Shown here: positions 48,694-61,185 of the stretch, piece after piece | How positions within the stretch are numbered: position 1 is the stretch's first letter | How the letters are laid out: every line of letters starts with the position of its first letter | Source: Plantago elongata | Lineage: Eukaryota > Streptophyta > Magnoliopsida > Lamiales > Plantaginaceae | Direction of reading: 5' to 3' | Assembly: GCA_036897095.1 (NCBI GenBank) | Contig: JAYMSP010000027.1 | Location: 51,012 to 115,011, forward strand | DNA: 64,000 nucleotides | Program-made: the position numbers and the translations under genes | Notes under the pieces: model-generated | Database searches by the model: none | Told to the model about the DNA's origin: nothing | What the model saw: the letters and a program-made list of their open reading frames with translations, nothing else

Positions 48694-48945
48694 CTTTTGT
48701 CGCCACGAGTTGAGCAAATCAGCGTGCTTTTCAGCAAGTAACGAAGGTTGAGATTGTTATGAGATGGGTTTTACTGTTTGTACCTTGTAGAACGGAGACG
48801 ATGATAGTTTTGTGCGTATTAGGTTTTTTGAGAATGGCAAACAGAGATTATTGTAGTTTATACTTTTATACAGATAGGAAAACGCACTATTTTGGTAAAT
48901 TGCCTACAAGCTCCTCTCATTATGCGAATTTCTCATAAAAGTCGG

Positions 48946-49056
48946 GGTTATGTGTTATTTTCAACTGAAAATCAATTCAGTTAAGTTATGTCCAGTCTAG
49001 TCCAGTTCGGTTTAGATACCTTACTTCATTTCAATTCAGTTGAAGGGAACACAACT
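48946..49056. mobile_element. Tourist-like MITE, copy C (short)
   Basis: The left end GTTATGTGTTATTTTCAACTG and the inverted right end GTTGTGTTCCCTTCAACTGA pair as terminal repeats. The internal CAGTCTAGTCCAGTTCGGTT resembles copies A, B and D. No clean target duplication was seen. It lies about 200 bp beyond the HASTY leader exon. Confidence 0.6.
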
Positions 49057-49067
49057 TTACTCATATA

Positions 49068-49303
49068 CTCTCTCCGTCCTTGTTCTCGTATTCCTTTATG
49101 AGTAGTCCATGATTCAAGTTTTCGTTTCTATATTTAAAAATATTTAAACCCAACAGCCCATTATAATAATCTGAACTTGATCATGTGAGCTTCCCTCACT
49201 TTATTTTCACTATTACTTTTAATAGTAAATCAACATTAATTTATTACACTACATTAAAACTCGTGTCTGATTTCATGGGAACTTAAATTAGGAACAGAGG
49301 GAG
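49068..49303. mobile_element. Stowaway-like MITE
   Basis: The left end CTCTCTCCGTCCTTGTTCTC and the inverted right end CTCCCTCTGTTCCTAATTTA match, with TA on both sides (49066-49067 and 49304-49305). The length of 236 bp and the CTCCCTCYGT terminus are typical of Stowaway. It lies directly beside copy C. Confidence 0.75.
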
Positions 49304-50475
49304 TATGATATAACGTGCAACTTGAAGTCTTGAACACGTATTTGCATGGCCGTTTTAACATATTTAGTCGAACATGCCCCTTAATTGAACTAGTGAAAAC
49401 ATCGTAAGTTATAAAACACTAAAATATGGAGTAAAGAGAAAATGTGTAGTAAGCACGTTTATAAATTTATTATTCTAATATGGTATGCGCTTTCTTTACC
49501 TGCAACCTTTTTCTTCGTAGATTATGAACGACTCGATTTGTATTTGTTATCGATTAGTATGTTTATGATTCTAAGCTTTTTCATAGGTGTTTAAGTGTTT
49601 CTTTTTTAAACAAGCTTTGATAAGGAAATATGTAATTTAACACACTTTCATATCCTTATTTGTTTACATATATAATATTAAATATTTATATCATATTATG
49701 GTAAATTATCACTTTCTTCAATATTTTGCTAGAAAATGATCGCGTTTTCAAGAAATTGAACGATTCAATGCAACGACGAGATATTTCATGTCAAATTATA
49801 AGAAATATTAAAATACAATAATTATGTCATACAAGAAACTAAAGGAGTTCAGTGGAGCCGTGGAGGCACATGACCTACCATATTGCAATGCTCAAAATTC
49901 GAAAAACATTGTAGAGGATCACAAGATCACTTTTTGAGATAAAACGAGGCTAGATCCATAAATAGTTTGGAAGACGAAATAACAAACATCTGGGAAACAA
50001 TGATGTTGTTGTTGGTTGTTTTTTGCAGCCTAATCCGTAAAAAAGCATGGCATGCATGTTATTCTCTACGTTTCTTAATAGAGATGCATGAATTTTGTCT
50101 ACTCCGAACATTACATAAGAGCACAATGGGTCTCATAATTCACACCGCTCTTTTCGACAGGAGAGAAAAACTACATAGAACCACAAAGGATATAATCATT
50201 GCACATGAAAAACTCCATTGTGTTTTAAAACTGAATTTCGTTTTACGATATTTTCGTTATTTGGTTATTGAACAATCGGGAAATCACGTGACTAGGCTTG
50301 GGCCTAACACAAACGTTTGTTAACATACATGTAATTGTGGCCCATTATCTATTAGTTTGTTGAATTTATGTTATAGAACCATATTATCTCCAAATCAATA
50401 CCCCCAAATTCCCGATTTAGTGCTCAAGAACCCTAGCCTCCAAATAGTGAGACCCTGAAAACCAACATTGAACTC
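49304..50475. other. Intergenic DNA, no supported gene
   Basis: The stretch is AT-rich. A 118-codon open frame at 49967-50323 (+) begins with TTG, has no recognisable domain, and is not annotated as a gene. Confidence 0.5.
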
Positions 50476-50882
50476 TTAAGAGGGAGCAAGCTCATTTCGA
50501 GTTTTAAGCAAATAACCACCAGCTTGAATCATTCGATCAATATATCCATTGACTAACTTCACTGCTTCTAATTGTAGAATCAATCGGTATAATCCTCTTC
50601 ATCATTTGTTTGAACTGTATTTAATTGTTTGGTAATTGTAATTCTAAACATTTATTCAAACCGTTTGTGTGCACTTTTATTGCTTTGCTTTCCCTTATTT
50701 ACCTGTTCTACTGTATTTGTCATTTTACCTTCATTGTTAACAATAGTATTTCTCAATTTCATCACATTAGTAATTAACGGTATATATGGATTTGCAATTG
50801 AAGCCAATTGATTAGCAACTTCTATTGATGAAGGATAAAAGGTTTCCCTATTATTCATGTGACATTTCTTTTTCAAAAATAC
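50476..50882 (-). CDS. Unidentified gene fragment, two exon-like blocks
   Basis: On the minus strand, block 1 (50882-50729) follows an AG and ends in a GAAG/GTAAAATG donor. Block 2 (50594-50476) follows GAAGAG and ends in TAA. The phases agree, and joining gives about 90 residues: a start VFLKKKCHMNNRETFYPSS, a middle VANQLASIANPYIPLITNVM, and an end GYIDRMIQAGGYLLKTRNEL before APS and the stop. The composition looks like ordinary helical protein rather than random AT-rich translation. No start codon or upstream exon is certain; 50883-51010 also has a readable frame (IREDTVYRKIDSTGIPLNEP) but in a different phase. I do not recognise the family. It may be the 3' part of a small gene, a truncated duplicate or a captured fragment. 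Confidence 0.3.
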
Positions 50883-51990
50883 CTGCCATTCAAGAATTTA
50901 TTTCGGAAAAATCTTGGGGCTTTTAACACTAACATTTCCGGTTCATTCAATGGAATTCCGGTTGAATCGATTTTCCTATAAACAGTATCCTCTCGAATTA
51001 CAAATCAAACATGGTAATTGATTATATATGATTTGAGAAGTAGCTTAAAATCCTTAAAATAAATACCACCCGGCACCCACTAAACAAAAATAGCACAAAA
51101 TGATACTACTATCTGATTTCATCTTCTTGCATTCATATGCATCAACAACCACAAATTCTTGAAAGCTCCATTAATCCTTCTCACTTGCACTACTCTGTCA
51201 CATTGTCAATTCACAAAAATTCCCAAATGGTAAGATTCTCATAATTTCGAAACTGGCCAAGAATGTCATTATTGCAACTCACTACTACAATCTGAATAAA
51301 ACAAAACCTCAATTAGGGAGCACTATTTTCTACACGTTACAGTGAAATGAGCAGTAAATTTACACATGGAAGCCTTCATTTGAAGTAAATCTTTTTACCG
51401 AAGATTCTGCCTCGCGCCTTTCCAAAAACCAGACACCATAACGCACTAACTACACCACCTTTGCTTTTAATTGTGTCTCTTCATGTTCAATTCTCTCTCT
51501 ACAAGAACATATCAGAGCAAAGTTTTCTCTTTTCTTTCGCTACTCTGTGACTCCTTGAACGTTTATTTTCAAGAAAGCTCTGTTCTTGCTTTGACTGGTA
51601 AGTCCCACTTTCGATTCTCTGTTCTTGAACCTCATTCTTGGTGTTTTGGACTAGAATCGGTGACATTGTGTAGGTTTTACGGAAAACAGTAATGTGTAAT
51701 CTACTGGGTTTTGTTTTGATGCATGCTTGTTGTTTCTTTACCTTGACACAACCCATGTTCTGCTTGTTGGTTTTTCAATTTTACTGTAAAGATTCGTTTT
51801 TTAGGCTCTTTTTTATGCTATGTGGGCTGTGGCCTCTATATTTACTGTTCCTCTCTCTTCTGCTGACATTCTACAATTCTGTTCGCTTTAACGCTGATAT
51901 TGTCAAAAAAATTGAACCTTAATGGCCTTCTTTTGTTTCTTATGGATAACTACTTGGGTTCTTGGTTTATGTTAAGCAGGTGTTGTTGTA
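50883..51990. other. Intergenic region, promoter and leader of the repeat-protein gene
   Basis: The last 400 bp include a likely 5' UTR intron of the downstream gene: donor CTG/GTAAGTCCC at 51597/51598 and acceptor TTAAGCAG ending at 51979. Pyrimidine-rich leader sequence precedes the donor. Nothing else was recognised. Confidence 0.5.
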
Positions 51991-54900
51991 ATGGCTTTGG
52001 ATTCTGATGTGGTAGCGGAAAAGGAGGTGGCTAAGTGCGAAATTGCATCAACAGAGGATATGGTGCAGGCATTGATTGAGAAGTTGGTTGATCCCCGTTT
52101 GCCTCTGAGGAAGGCTGTCTCATCCGGCAGTCCACCCACCAAAGAGCAACACGACTCTGTTGCCACACAGGTCTTATTCTGTCACTTTGTGATTTCTTGT
52201 GCTAACTTTTGTAAAACAAGATGATTGGAATTTCTTTTGGCAATCTATAGCAAATTAGGTAGGATGTGTTCTCTTCAACTAAAATTTACTAAACTGAACT
52301 TAAGTTATAAATTATAACTAAGCTGAACTGACCGAACTGAACTGTGAACTGAAGTAAGTTATAAATTATAATTAAGCCGAACTGGACTGAACTGAATTTT
52401 CAGTTCAGTTGAAGATAACACAACCTTAGCAACCACATTACTCTATTATTGCATTGAAGTTGAGACTGTTGTTTGACGTTTGTTGAATACATGGATTCTG
52501 GAGAATAATGGAGTGATTGATGCTTTTATTCTTGGAAAAAATGCAACTAACATTTGCGTGCTTAGTGGGATATCTTCTGAAATCGCGTGCTGAGAGCATT
52601 TTTTTTAGTGTTACTTCTCAAGTTTGAGTGTACGTGTGCAGATTCTAGTATATGAATTAAGAGATGTAAAGCCTGCCTTGACCGTTAACGAACTTCTGTC
52701 TCAAATAGTCAGTTGGGGATGAAATTGCTTACTGCTTAAACCATTTTTACGGGTCAAAACTAAGCAGGATAGGCTGTTGGTCATTATGTTTAATGGGGAT
52801 ATTTCGGGGGTTACATGTAATTTTCTGTGAAATCCATGTAATGTATCCTTTACTTAATCTCAAATGACTGATTGGTAATTTGTTCTTCCTCCTGCTGTTC
52901 CTGCAGATGCATGCAGTAGTTGTACTTTACAACTATTACCACAGGAAGCAGAAACCAGAGCTCGAATTCGTGGACTTTGTGTCATTTTGCACTCTAGCTG
53001 TTACATTGAGACCAACCATGGTTGCATTCATGAAGTGGACGAATGAATGCACGTCAACAGAGTTAAATGGTGCTGAAGATCAGCTTTCTGTTACTGAGAA
53101 AGCAATTAAGGATGCTTGTGATATAGCAGCAGGACTAGATGCATCACTTGATGTTCCTGATAAAGGAGGCTGGCCACTATCGAAGGTTGCTGTTTTGTTT
53201 GTTGATTCGAAAAGGGAAAATTGCATGCTTCGGTTTGGCGCTGTCACTGAGGGAGTTTGGTCGCTTTTTGAGAAAGAGCTAGACAAGCCTCGCATCAATC
53301 CGGAGATATCATCTGGACAAAACAGTGGTGAGAAGAGGAAAAGAAGTGCTTTCAAATCCTTAGCTGCTGACAGTGAACTACTGCAGATTGGCTATGATCT
53401 TGTGAAGGAAATTACAGGTATGCCTTCCGCCATTAGCTATGTGTGTTTATACTTTATAATTGGTGTCGTTGGCTATAAGCAGATCAATGAATCCTCCTCT
53501 TTTTTCCCCCTTTGTGGGTGTGTTTTGTATTGAAGGTAAATTAATTGTCCTTGAACTTTCTGCACGTTACAGGTATTGAGGACTACAAGCTCAAGGTTTT
53601 AGGGAGTCATATTGCTTACTCTTTAACTAAAGAAAAAGCAGCTACTCAATTTTATATTCTTCAAGGTCCTGTAAAGGTCAGCATATATGAGGAGATTCCT
53701 CTTAAATATCTTGCTGAGAGGTTAGTTCCCATTGGCTACTGTTATTTCCACTTGTAACAATTTGATTCTTGGCTGTGTGGTGTGAGGACTTCTGTTGAAA
53801 GATGCAGACTGTGCTGATTTTGAACTGTTACACATCTCACAAAATTGGCTAAATTTTGTTCTTGAACTTGCACCATAACTAAAAACCAGTAATGTCCTTT
53901 TAAAACATGGGGCATGAATAAAAGTCTGCATTTTGTCTCGGCTTTGCCATACACAACCTTTTGCAATTGTGCACTAACTTATGAAAGTTATTTCATGTGA
54001 TCTGCTTCGGCCTTTGCACATCAATCAATGGCAATAGCTGATAGTAAATGATTTAATATAAGAAATTTTACTTTAGCTTGGCTACAGTTGAAGCAAATAT
54101 GTATTCTATTTTAGCATGTATAGGTTTTAATTATTTGCAATGAACAAGCATTACTGAGAACATAGATCTCCAGATTAGGATGTGTTTTGAGTAGATTGAT
54201 GTTTGTAGTGGTGTTCAGTAACTGTGACTGTGCTGAATGGGAGATTCTTCTTGTTTAAATAAAGTGGCTTCAATCTGGACTATAAGACAATTCCCCAAGT
54301 AGGGAAACTTAAGTAATTTTATAAGGATAAGTGTTGTGTTTGACTATGTAGAATTGTAGATACAGGAGCAATTTTAATGAGCAAATAACTTTTTGCTATT
54401 TTATCAGTTTGCAGGGACCTTTTGCTGCTAAATCATTCGGTAGCTGGTCAGCAACAGATATTGTTAACTACTACCATATGCTTCCTTACACAGGGTTCAT
54501 CTCGCACTGGCTTTCTCGGTAGTAAAAAACCCTCATTCTCTTCTGGTTGGCTTGTTTTTTTCTCTTCAGAAGGAGTCGTTTAGTGGATCAATGCAAGTGT
54601 CCTTAACTTGCACTAGAAATTTTCTTCCTGTAACGATGCACCCTGTTCTTTCAATTTGACTGGAATTTTTTTTAATTTGTTTTCCCTAGAGCTTTATTTT
54701 AAGTAATCTATACTAGCTAATGCACCCAAAAGCGCCAAATTGGTGAGTCAAGTAAAAAGATTATGTAGCATATACCATCACATTGAAGATGGCGAATTAT
54801 GCATTTGAAGTCCAAAATCACAGAAAGAAATTGCAATTCTTCAACATAAATTTATTATCTACCTTACAATATTTTTCTGCACAACAATACCTGATAAATC

Positions 54901-57900
54901 ACAAGAAAGCAGTAAAATTCAGTAAACTTACTTTGAATGGGAAAAATAAACCAAGATTCAAGTTAACAAAATAAAAATACACAAAGTGGTGACCATCTTA
55001 GAGATATACGGTGTAGTCTTAAGTATCATTGAAAATGGTGGAAAAAGAAATAGAGAAAATAGAGGGTAAATTGGATAGATGGGATAATAAGGTGTAAGAA
55101 AGAAAAAGGCATAAAAGTATGATGAACACACTGGGAACTAACTCAACTTATGATAGAGCATGAGAGTGCATTCAGTTAGCTGCAAAGTAGCTACTGTACT
55201 TGAAGCTTATGAGTATGCATTGCTGGCTATAAATAGCATAAGCACCAAGTGAAGTGATCTTATGTCATTTGGAAAATACATGTATATACTAATTAAAACA
55301 GATTTCAATAAATGTGCATTTTTATGCTATAGTTTCAAGTTATTTGCTAAATAACCTGTCATTAAGTTATGATTTTATGATCACCAGAGCTGAAAATCAC
55401 TTGCTGTTTAACTTCTATCCTTAGTTTAGAAAGTCTGAACATCAATATCTTGTTTCATTATGAAATTTATATGGTGAATTAATAGGATGTTTGGCTTCAT
55501 AGATGTCATTTATTGTGGCTACAGAGTCGCAATAGTATGCACTATCTCGCACTGTGCTGGTTTAGCATGCCATATACATTTAATAGTTATAATTTACTTC
55601 ATATAAGGTTTTCTCTTAACCAAAATAATATATAGAATTAACGTCCTCTACAACTTATCTTCTGAGCAAAACATCGTAGAGCTTAATACAATGTTTGATT
55701 TTCTGTTGCTACGTTTGAATCAGACTTAATTCACTTTGATGAACTGATGTATGTATTATCATTTAAATCTCTATGGATTATAATTGTTGGCAAAGCTTAC
55801 CTATTTGATATCCATATTTTTTGTGCACAATTTCTTTGCATAATGATGTACAATCTCAATCCAAGAAAACTATATGCATATAGAAATATAAGTTCTTTTG
55901 TGTTTTTTATTTTTTGTTTTTTGAGGGGCCATACATACTTATGCATTTGTTTACTGATTACCAAATGTCTCAGGAAAGATTTGTGGCCACCAGTACATGG
56001 CGACTATGCTCAGAGCATCATAAATGTCTGTTCACAAGACATTTTCTGCAAGAAATCAACTTCACCTGTTTTGATTGTTCCCAAACAAGACCCAGATGGT
56101 ATTGACAACAACCGCGTTGGGACAAGTGTCACTGAGAATAACGGTGAGCGTTATAAGAAGCGCGTGCATTCATCCAGAGTGGGAATTTCAAGGTCTGCCG
56201 TTAAAATTAAAACTATTGGCATAGACGAGCATGCTGCAGACAAGGTCAATGAAAAACACAAAGAACCGAGTTCTGCCAAAAGGAAGTCCGGCAGTGATGT
56301 AGAACATTTCATCGATGGTTTGAGCAAACGTGGAAATGACCAGACCATGGATTTAGACAAGCATGCCACAGACGAGTTCAATAAAAAACATGTTGAACCA
56401 TGTTCTGCCAAAAGCAAGTCCGGCAGTGAAGTAGAACATTTCATCGATGGTTTGAGCACATGTGAAAATGACCAAACCATGGATTTAGACAAGCATTCCA
56501 CAGACGAGTTTAATCAAAAACATGTTGAACCATTTTCTGCCAAAATCACAGCTAGCAGTAATGTAGAAAATTTGATCAATGGCCTGAGCGAATGTGAGAA
56601 TGTGCAAGCTATTGATATAGACAAGCACACTGCAGAAGAGTTCAATCAAAAGCTCGATGAATCATGTTCTGCCAAAAGGAAGTCCAGCAGTAAAACAGAA
56701 AATTTCATCAATGGCATGAGCGACCGTGCAAATGCCCAGACTATTGATGTAGTTGTAGACAAGCATGCCTCAAACGAGGTAAACAAAAAACACAACAAAC
56801 CATTTTCTGGCAAGATGAAGTCCAACAGTTACTTAGAAAACTTCATCAATGGCCTGAACGAACGTGGAAATGTTTCGCAGTCAGGTCCTGGATTGTCTCA
56901 GAAGATACATAGAGATGATACTGTATCAACGAAGGTCAACACGCCACATGCTACTCTGGATTCCTCTAAACATGAATCAACCAGAAACAATGTTGAAAAT
57001 TTAGAGGCACCAAATGTGGATGTGCCAAAAACTCTCCAGTCTGGTCCTTCTCAAAAGACTTCTCTGACAAATAATGACACACTGAAATTCAACAAAGGCA
57101 GAAACATCATGGGTTCAGTTATAAAGGAGGAAGGAAAAATTGGCCCTGAGACTCCCGATAAAATAAGAGAAGCTGGTCATAGCGCTTCCATAATTGGTCC
57201 TCCAGAAGGGCTAGAAAGTGTATGTGATTTACGTGGGACAGCTCTGAATGGAGGTACAAGAGAAAAGCTAAATTCTCAACCGACAATTTTATATTATAGA
57301 AGACAGAAAAAAGTATCTTCGCCAGTGGTTGATACCAATGGTTCTCCAGATGATGGTGCCAATCTGAATGTAAGACACTGTGAATAATTTCTATAACTGC
57401 ATTCCCCCACTAGTTTATACACATATATTCCACATCCTCTATGCTTCCATGTTATGCTCCACTCTAGCATCGGAAGTAGTACACATTAGAACCAAAATAA
57501 TAAATAATTCACATTTATTGTGCATGATGATTATCATCACATTTTCTGCTATCAAGTTCCTGTGGTATTACACTATACATCTAATGCACATGATTCTCAC
57601 TTGTCAACTTCATTAATGGTGACAACCTGTGTTACTTTAGATGGAATCTTAAGATTATAGAGAATACTTTAGATAGAAACATCCATGTTTGGAGTTATAC
57701 TCACGTACTGAAAACTTGTTTAAGTTTGGTTGCTTATAGCTTAGCCTATAGGATTTGATTGGAAGTAGATTAATATAGGCCCCATGACATGGTACAAAAT
57801 TAGCTTGGCATTCTTAAGTTCCTGGAATTCGTCGTCATATCTCAATCTAGAGTTCTATCCACTGTTCTACATTTCTGAATTTATGCTACCGAACTGCACT

Positions 57901-59417
57901 GGAGATCAACTGGAGCCTGTCCTTATTCTAACAGAATATTGTTTGTCAATTGATACTTCTCAGTCTGTTTGCTGAATAGTGAAAGTGATGATCTGGAATC
58001 TACATGTTTAGATAATACTGTTCTCATTGATCCCTAGTCATTCACAGTGCATTTAGGTTACAATATGGCTCATTTTGAAATGAGGTTTGGGTTTATAGAT
58101 GCATTCCTCTATGTGCACTTTCTGGAATATTTGAGCATAGAAGGTTCGCCAAGTTGTGTTTCCTAGATATTAGTGTGTATATACTTTCCTTTGTATGCGG
58201 TTGTCCATGGTTTACTTCAATAATAGGGGTTTAGTCCTTGTTAACTTATTAATTTACTTTCTATTCGGTTCATAAATTACTAGACGAAGTTGCTGGACTC
58301 CTTAAAAAGGTCCCATGTTGATCAATGCAATGATGGGAGGGTATCCGGGAAGAGTGGTGAAGTGAGCGTTTCATCTGATCAAAGTCAGACTGCTAAACCA
58401 GTAGAGAACCAATTGTGCCAACTTGAGTCAGACATTAAGCCTATTGTAGCATTACAGAATGTACCGGCATCAGATGTGTTGCAGAATGCATTAGTACTTC
58501 TGTACAACAAAAGACAACAACTGGTAATTTTCAATTTTGATCTGTTCTTGGACTTTTTACTGGCTTCAGTCTCTTGCTTTGTTTTGTTTTGGTTTCCCTG
58601 TCTGTGAATGTTAGTTTCCTTCACCTTAACACGATGACTTCTATTGAGTAATGTCTTTTACGCTCATCTCATACATAACTAGTATTTGGAAACTTGTAGT
58701 CACTACTATGATTTCTCTTGTCTTCGCAGTTTTCTGAAATTTGCACTCGGGGAGACATGCTTGCACAGTACGAGTATTTTATTGAAAGAATAAGAGACCG
58801 TAAGTCACCCTTCCTGGTTTCTATTAATGGTTTATTTTGTGCTGTGACATAAATTACAATGGAATCTTTGACGACTTATAGTCATTTTTTCTAGATGGTG
58901 AAATTTGCTTTGCACGCGCATGTACGGAATCTATCATAAGTGGGAATAATGGTTGGGTGCTGAACCTTGGTGAGAAGCAAACCAGGTCATCTGGCAAAAT
59001 TTACATCCCTGGGACATCAAAGTGTCAAGTAAGTTTGTCTCTGAGACTCCGACAAATGTCTCTTATTTATTGACGTAAACATTATATTAGGCTTCTTAGG
59101 AAATATTATTAACTCCTGCTCTTTGCTTGATAGGATTTGGAGGATATGTGTGTTCGGAATAACTGGAGACTACCAAGATATAACGTAGAATCATCAGAAG
59201 GTAATGCAATACACACATTTACTCTTTGTTTTGCCACTCGCACAAGTGTCACCTCCAGATTCTGAATTTGCACGGTACAGGTAAATTCAGTTCAAATGTG
59301 TCCCTCGTAAGCAAAGATTTGCAGCTAACATCAAAAGGTTGCTTGGAGTCTAGCCCTACAAAAGCAAGAGAATCTGCTGCTGCGCAGATGATAGCTGATA
59401 TATGTGAACACATGTGA
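51991..59417 (+). CDS. Conserved plant protein of unknown function with five internal repeats and a dsRBD-like C-terminus
   Basis: There are ten exons: 51991-52170, 52907-53417, 53573-53720, 54408-54518, 55974-57369, 58284-58523, 58730-58799, 58895-59028, 59134-59200 and 59281-59417. All are in frame, giving 997 residues. The N-terminal region (1-340) is a globular conserved plant domain with stretches MHAVVVLYNYYHRKQ, GGWPLSKVAVLFVDSKRENC and MLPYTGFISHWLSRK. The central region in exon 5 holds five 44-residue tandem repeats and is hydrophilic. The last 65 residues (DLEDMCVRNNWRLPRYNV, GKFSSNVSL, KARESAAAQMIADI) follow the alpha-beta-beta-beta-alpha spacing of a double-stranded RNA-binding motif. 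I faintly recall relatives among the Arabidopsis At1g17780/At1g73130 group linked to ATG8 interaction, but could not confirm this. Function and location are unknown. A Tourist-like MITE sits in intron 1. Confidence 0.8.
52262..52425. mobile_element. Tourist-like MITE, copy D, in intron 1 of the repeat-protein gene
   Basis: The left end GGATGTGTTCTCTTCAACTA and the inverted right end GGTTGTGTTATCTTCAACTG are terminal repeats. The flanks are GTA (52259-52261) and TTA (52426-52428), a 3-bp duplication with one change. The inside carries TTATAAATTATAACTAAGC and its near copy at 52350-52372. Confidence 0.75.
56209..56876 (+). repeat. Five tandem 132-bp coding repeats
   Basis: The GAC codon of the I/L-D-[EK]-H motif recurs at 56224, 56356, 56488, 56620 and 56758. 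Spacings are 132, 132, 132 and 138 bp, so each unit is 44 codons and the last has two extra Val codons. Each repeat reads roughly DKHATDEFNKKHVEP, then CSAKSKSGSEVEHFIDGLS. All five stay in frame. Confidence 0.92.
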
Positions 59418-60682
59418 ACAAATGAAGCAGATTAACTGCTTAGGAGGCCTTTCTGTGTATCTGCGGAACGTGAGACAAGTAGAGAAGGATAGTTCACGAG
59501 CATTTTGGACCGTGACTAGCAGAAATCGGACTTTTGACTAATAGGAAAATCGTGTACAGTGCAAAATTGCACATACCTTATGCAAGCTAGGCAGGCAGCT
59601 AATCAAGTTCTGTACAGAGCTAACATGTTTAATCATGACCTGACTACAACAATGGAGCTTCCAATTTCAGTACTTTTAGAATGAATATTTGTATATTCAA
59701 CAGTTCTATTAGTTTACTAAATGAAAATATGAATTCTGTTGTCTTATGAAGTAAAAACAAACAGGTTGGAATATACATGGAATCTGTTTCTTGCTTTCTA
59801 CAGTTAGTGTGGGGGTGTGAATTGTATTAGTGCACTTTGCTGGTTTCTTCGAAGATGCACATTCCCTACTGAACCTTCCACTCACGGATTATGTGCAATT
59901 GTGCATGGTCCTATGCTCAAAATTGGTGTATACGATCTACAATGTGAGTGATAAATGCACAAGGACATGTGTATCGTGGAATAGACAATAATGCTATCAA
60001 AACTCACGCACACATTTCACTCTAACACGTCTTCTTTGTTCTTGATATTTTCGCTTGCTGGTTTTTCGGCAGAGTGTGAGTAATGACGAAGATTCGCTGT
60101 GAAAACGATGGGTTGCAGGGGATCTATTACCAGGAAAGACAGGAGGAAAGAAACAAAATGCAAATGCACAGAATTTATCTTTTTTCTCTTATGCACCTTA
60201 AACAACATTACAGCAATAATACCCCATGTTTAAAAAGGGGTTTTGACAAGAAGCGATGGACTTGTTGTCTTAGTAATCCTTTCTTGTCCTTGCCTATTTG
60301 TTCACAACAATAAAACTTTATTCTTTTCTCTCTCTTTAGCAACTGTTTTCGTTTTTAATGTTGACACTTGACACTACATAAAAACCAGCCAATATTATTA
60401 CACCAATAGTTTTTGCCCTAAGTCCGAATTTTTATAGCCGTGGTAATATTATTTTTGTTTATATGAAAGTAGAAAATCTACTTTTCTTATTATAGGTATG
60501 TACTATGATAGTGTTTGGTTGGAAGGAAAACGTACAAAAGTCAACTGATTTTGTTAAAGAAATTCATATTTGATATTTTATAGAAATTGAAAACATAAGT
60601 GGAAATTCATATTTGATAGTTTTTGGAGGCACAATTGTTTTGTCAACTTGATCTGCTGCAAAGTAGTGGTGAATTTGATTTC
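59418..60682. other. 3' flank of the repeat-protein gene and intergenic DNA
   Basis: No supported gene. The first few hundred bases are probable 3' UTR. The rest lacks recognisable exons or transposon termini. Confidence 0.45.
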
Positions 60683-61185
60683 ATGGAGGCTTCCCTTCCG
60701 CCTTGTTCAGAGCCTTCAAACCCTTCAACTTCACCAAATGAATCCATCCCTATCACACGATGCTCTTCCTCCATTTCTCCTCTATCCACACCAGCTCTAC
60801 GAACCAGTAAGTAAAAGCCATAAAAACAATTTCAATCTCAAATTAATTCTCCCTTTTCAATTTTTATCCAAATAATCCATTTGATTGTGTGCATAGGGTT
60901 TACGATGGATTGCACGCTTTTGCAATTGGCTAAGCCCGTTGAACAAGTTTACTTCACTACTGGCCAAAAATATGGTTTTTACAAAACTTCACTTTCTTAT
61001 TCTACTACTTATTTGATGAGGAAAGTATGAAGATGGAATTTTGGAAATCAGATTGTGATCGAGGTGTGTGAATGTTTTGTTTGGATTCTTGATTCATAAA
61101 CGGCTTACAATCTACTGCTGTTGATATAAAACAAGGTTTCAGACGAGCTTCCGCTGCTCCGTGGCCTCAAAAACTTCGATATCAG
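60683..61185 (+). CDS. Possible 5' exons of an unidentified gene running toward or past the window end
   Basis: The ATG at 60683 opens a Ser/Pro/Thr-rich frame ([20 protein letters not shown], continuing to STPALRT) that ends in a good donor at 60806 (CCA/GTAAGT). Two acceptors keep the frame. One at 60897 leads to [20 protein letters not shown] and ends at a donor after 61024. One at 61136 leads to [17 protein letters not shown] and ends at CAG/GTGCGT (61185). The Ser-rich, acid-poor start would suit an organelle transit peptide. No later exon was recognised before 64000, so this may be a truncated gene, or one with a large intron or an end outside the window. The family was not recognised. 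Confidence 0.28.

Noticed and set aside
49967-50323. 118-codon open frame on the plus strand
   Set aside because: It begins with TTG, has no recognisable domain, no splice context and no family resemblance; it is likely chance.
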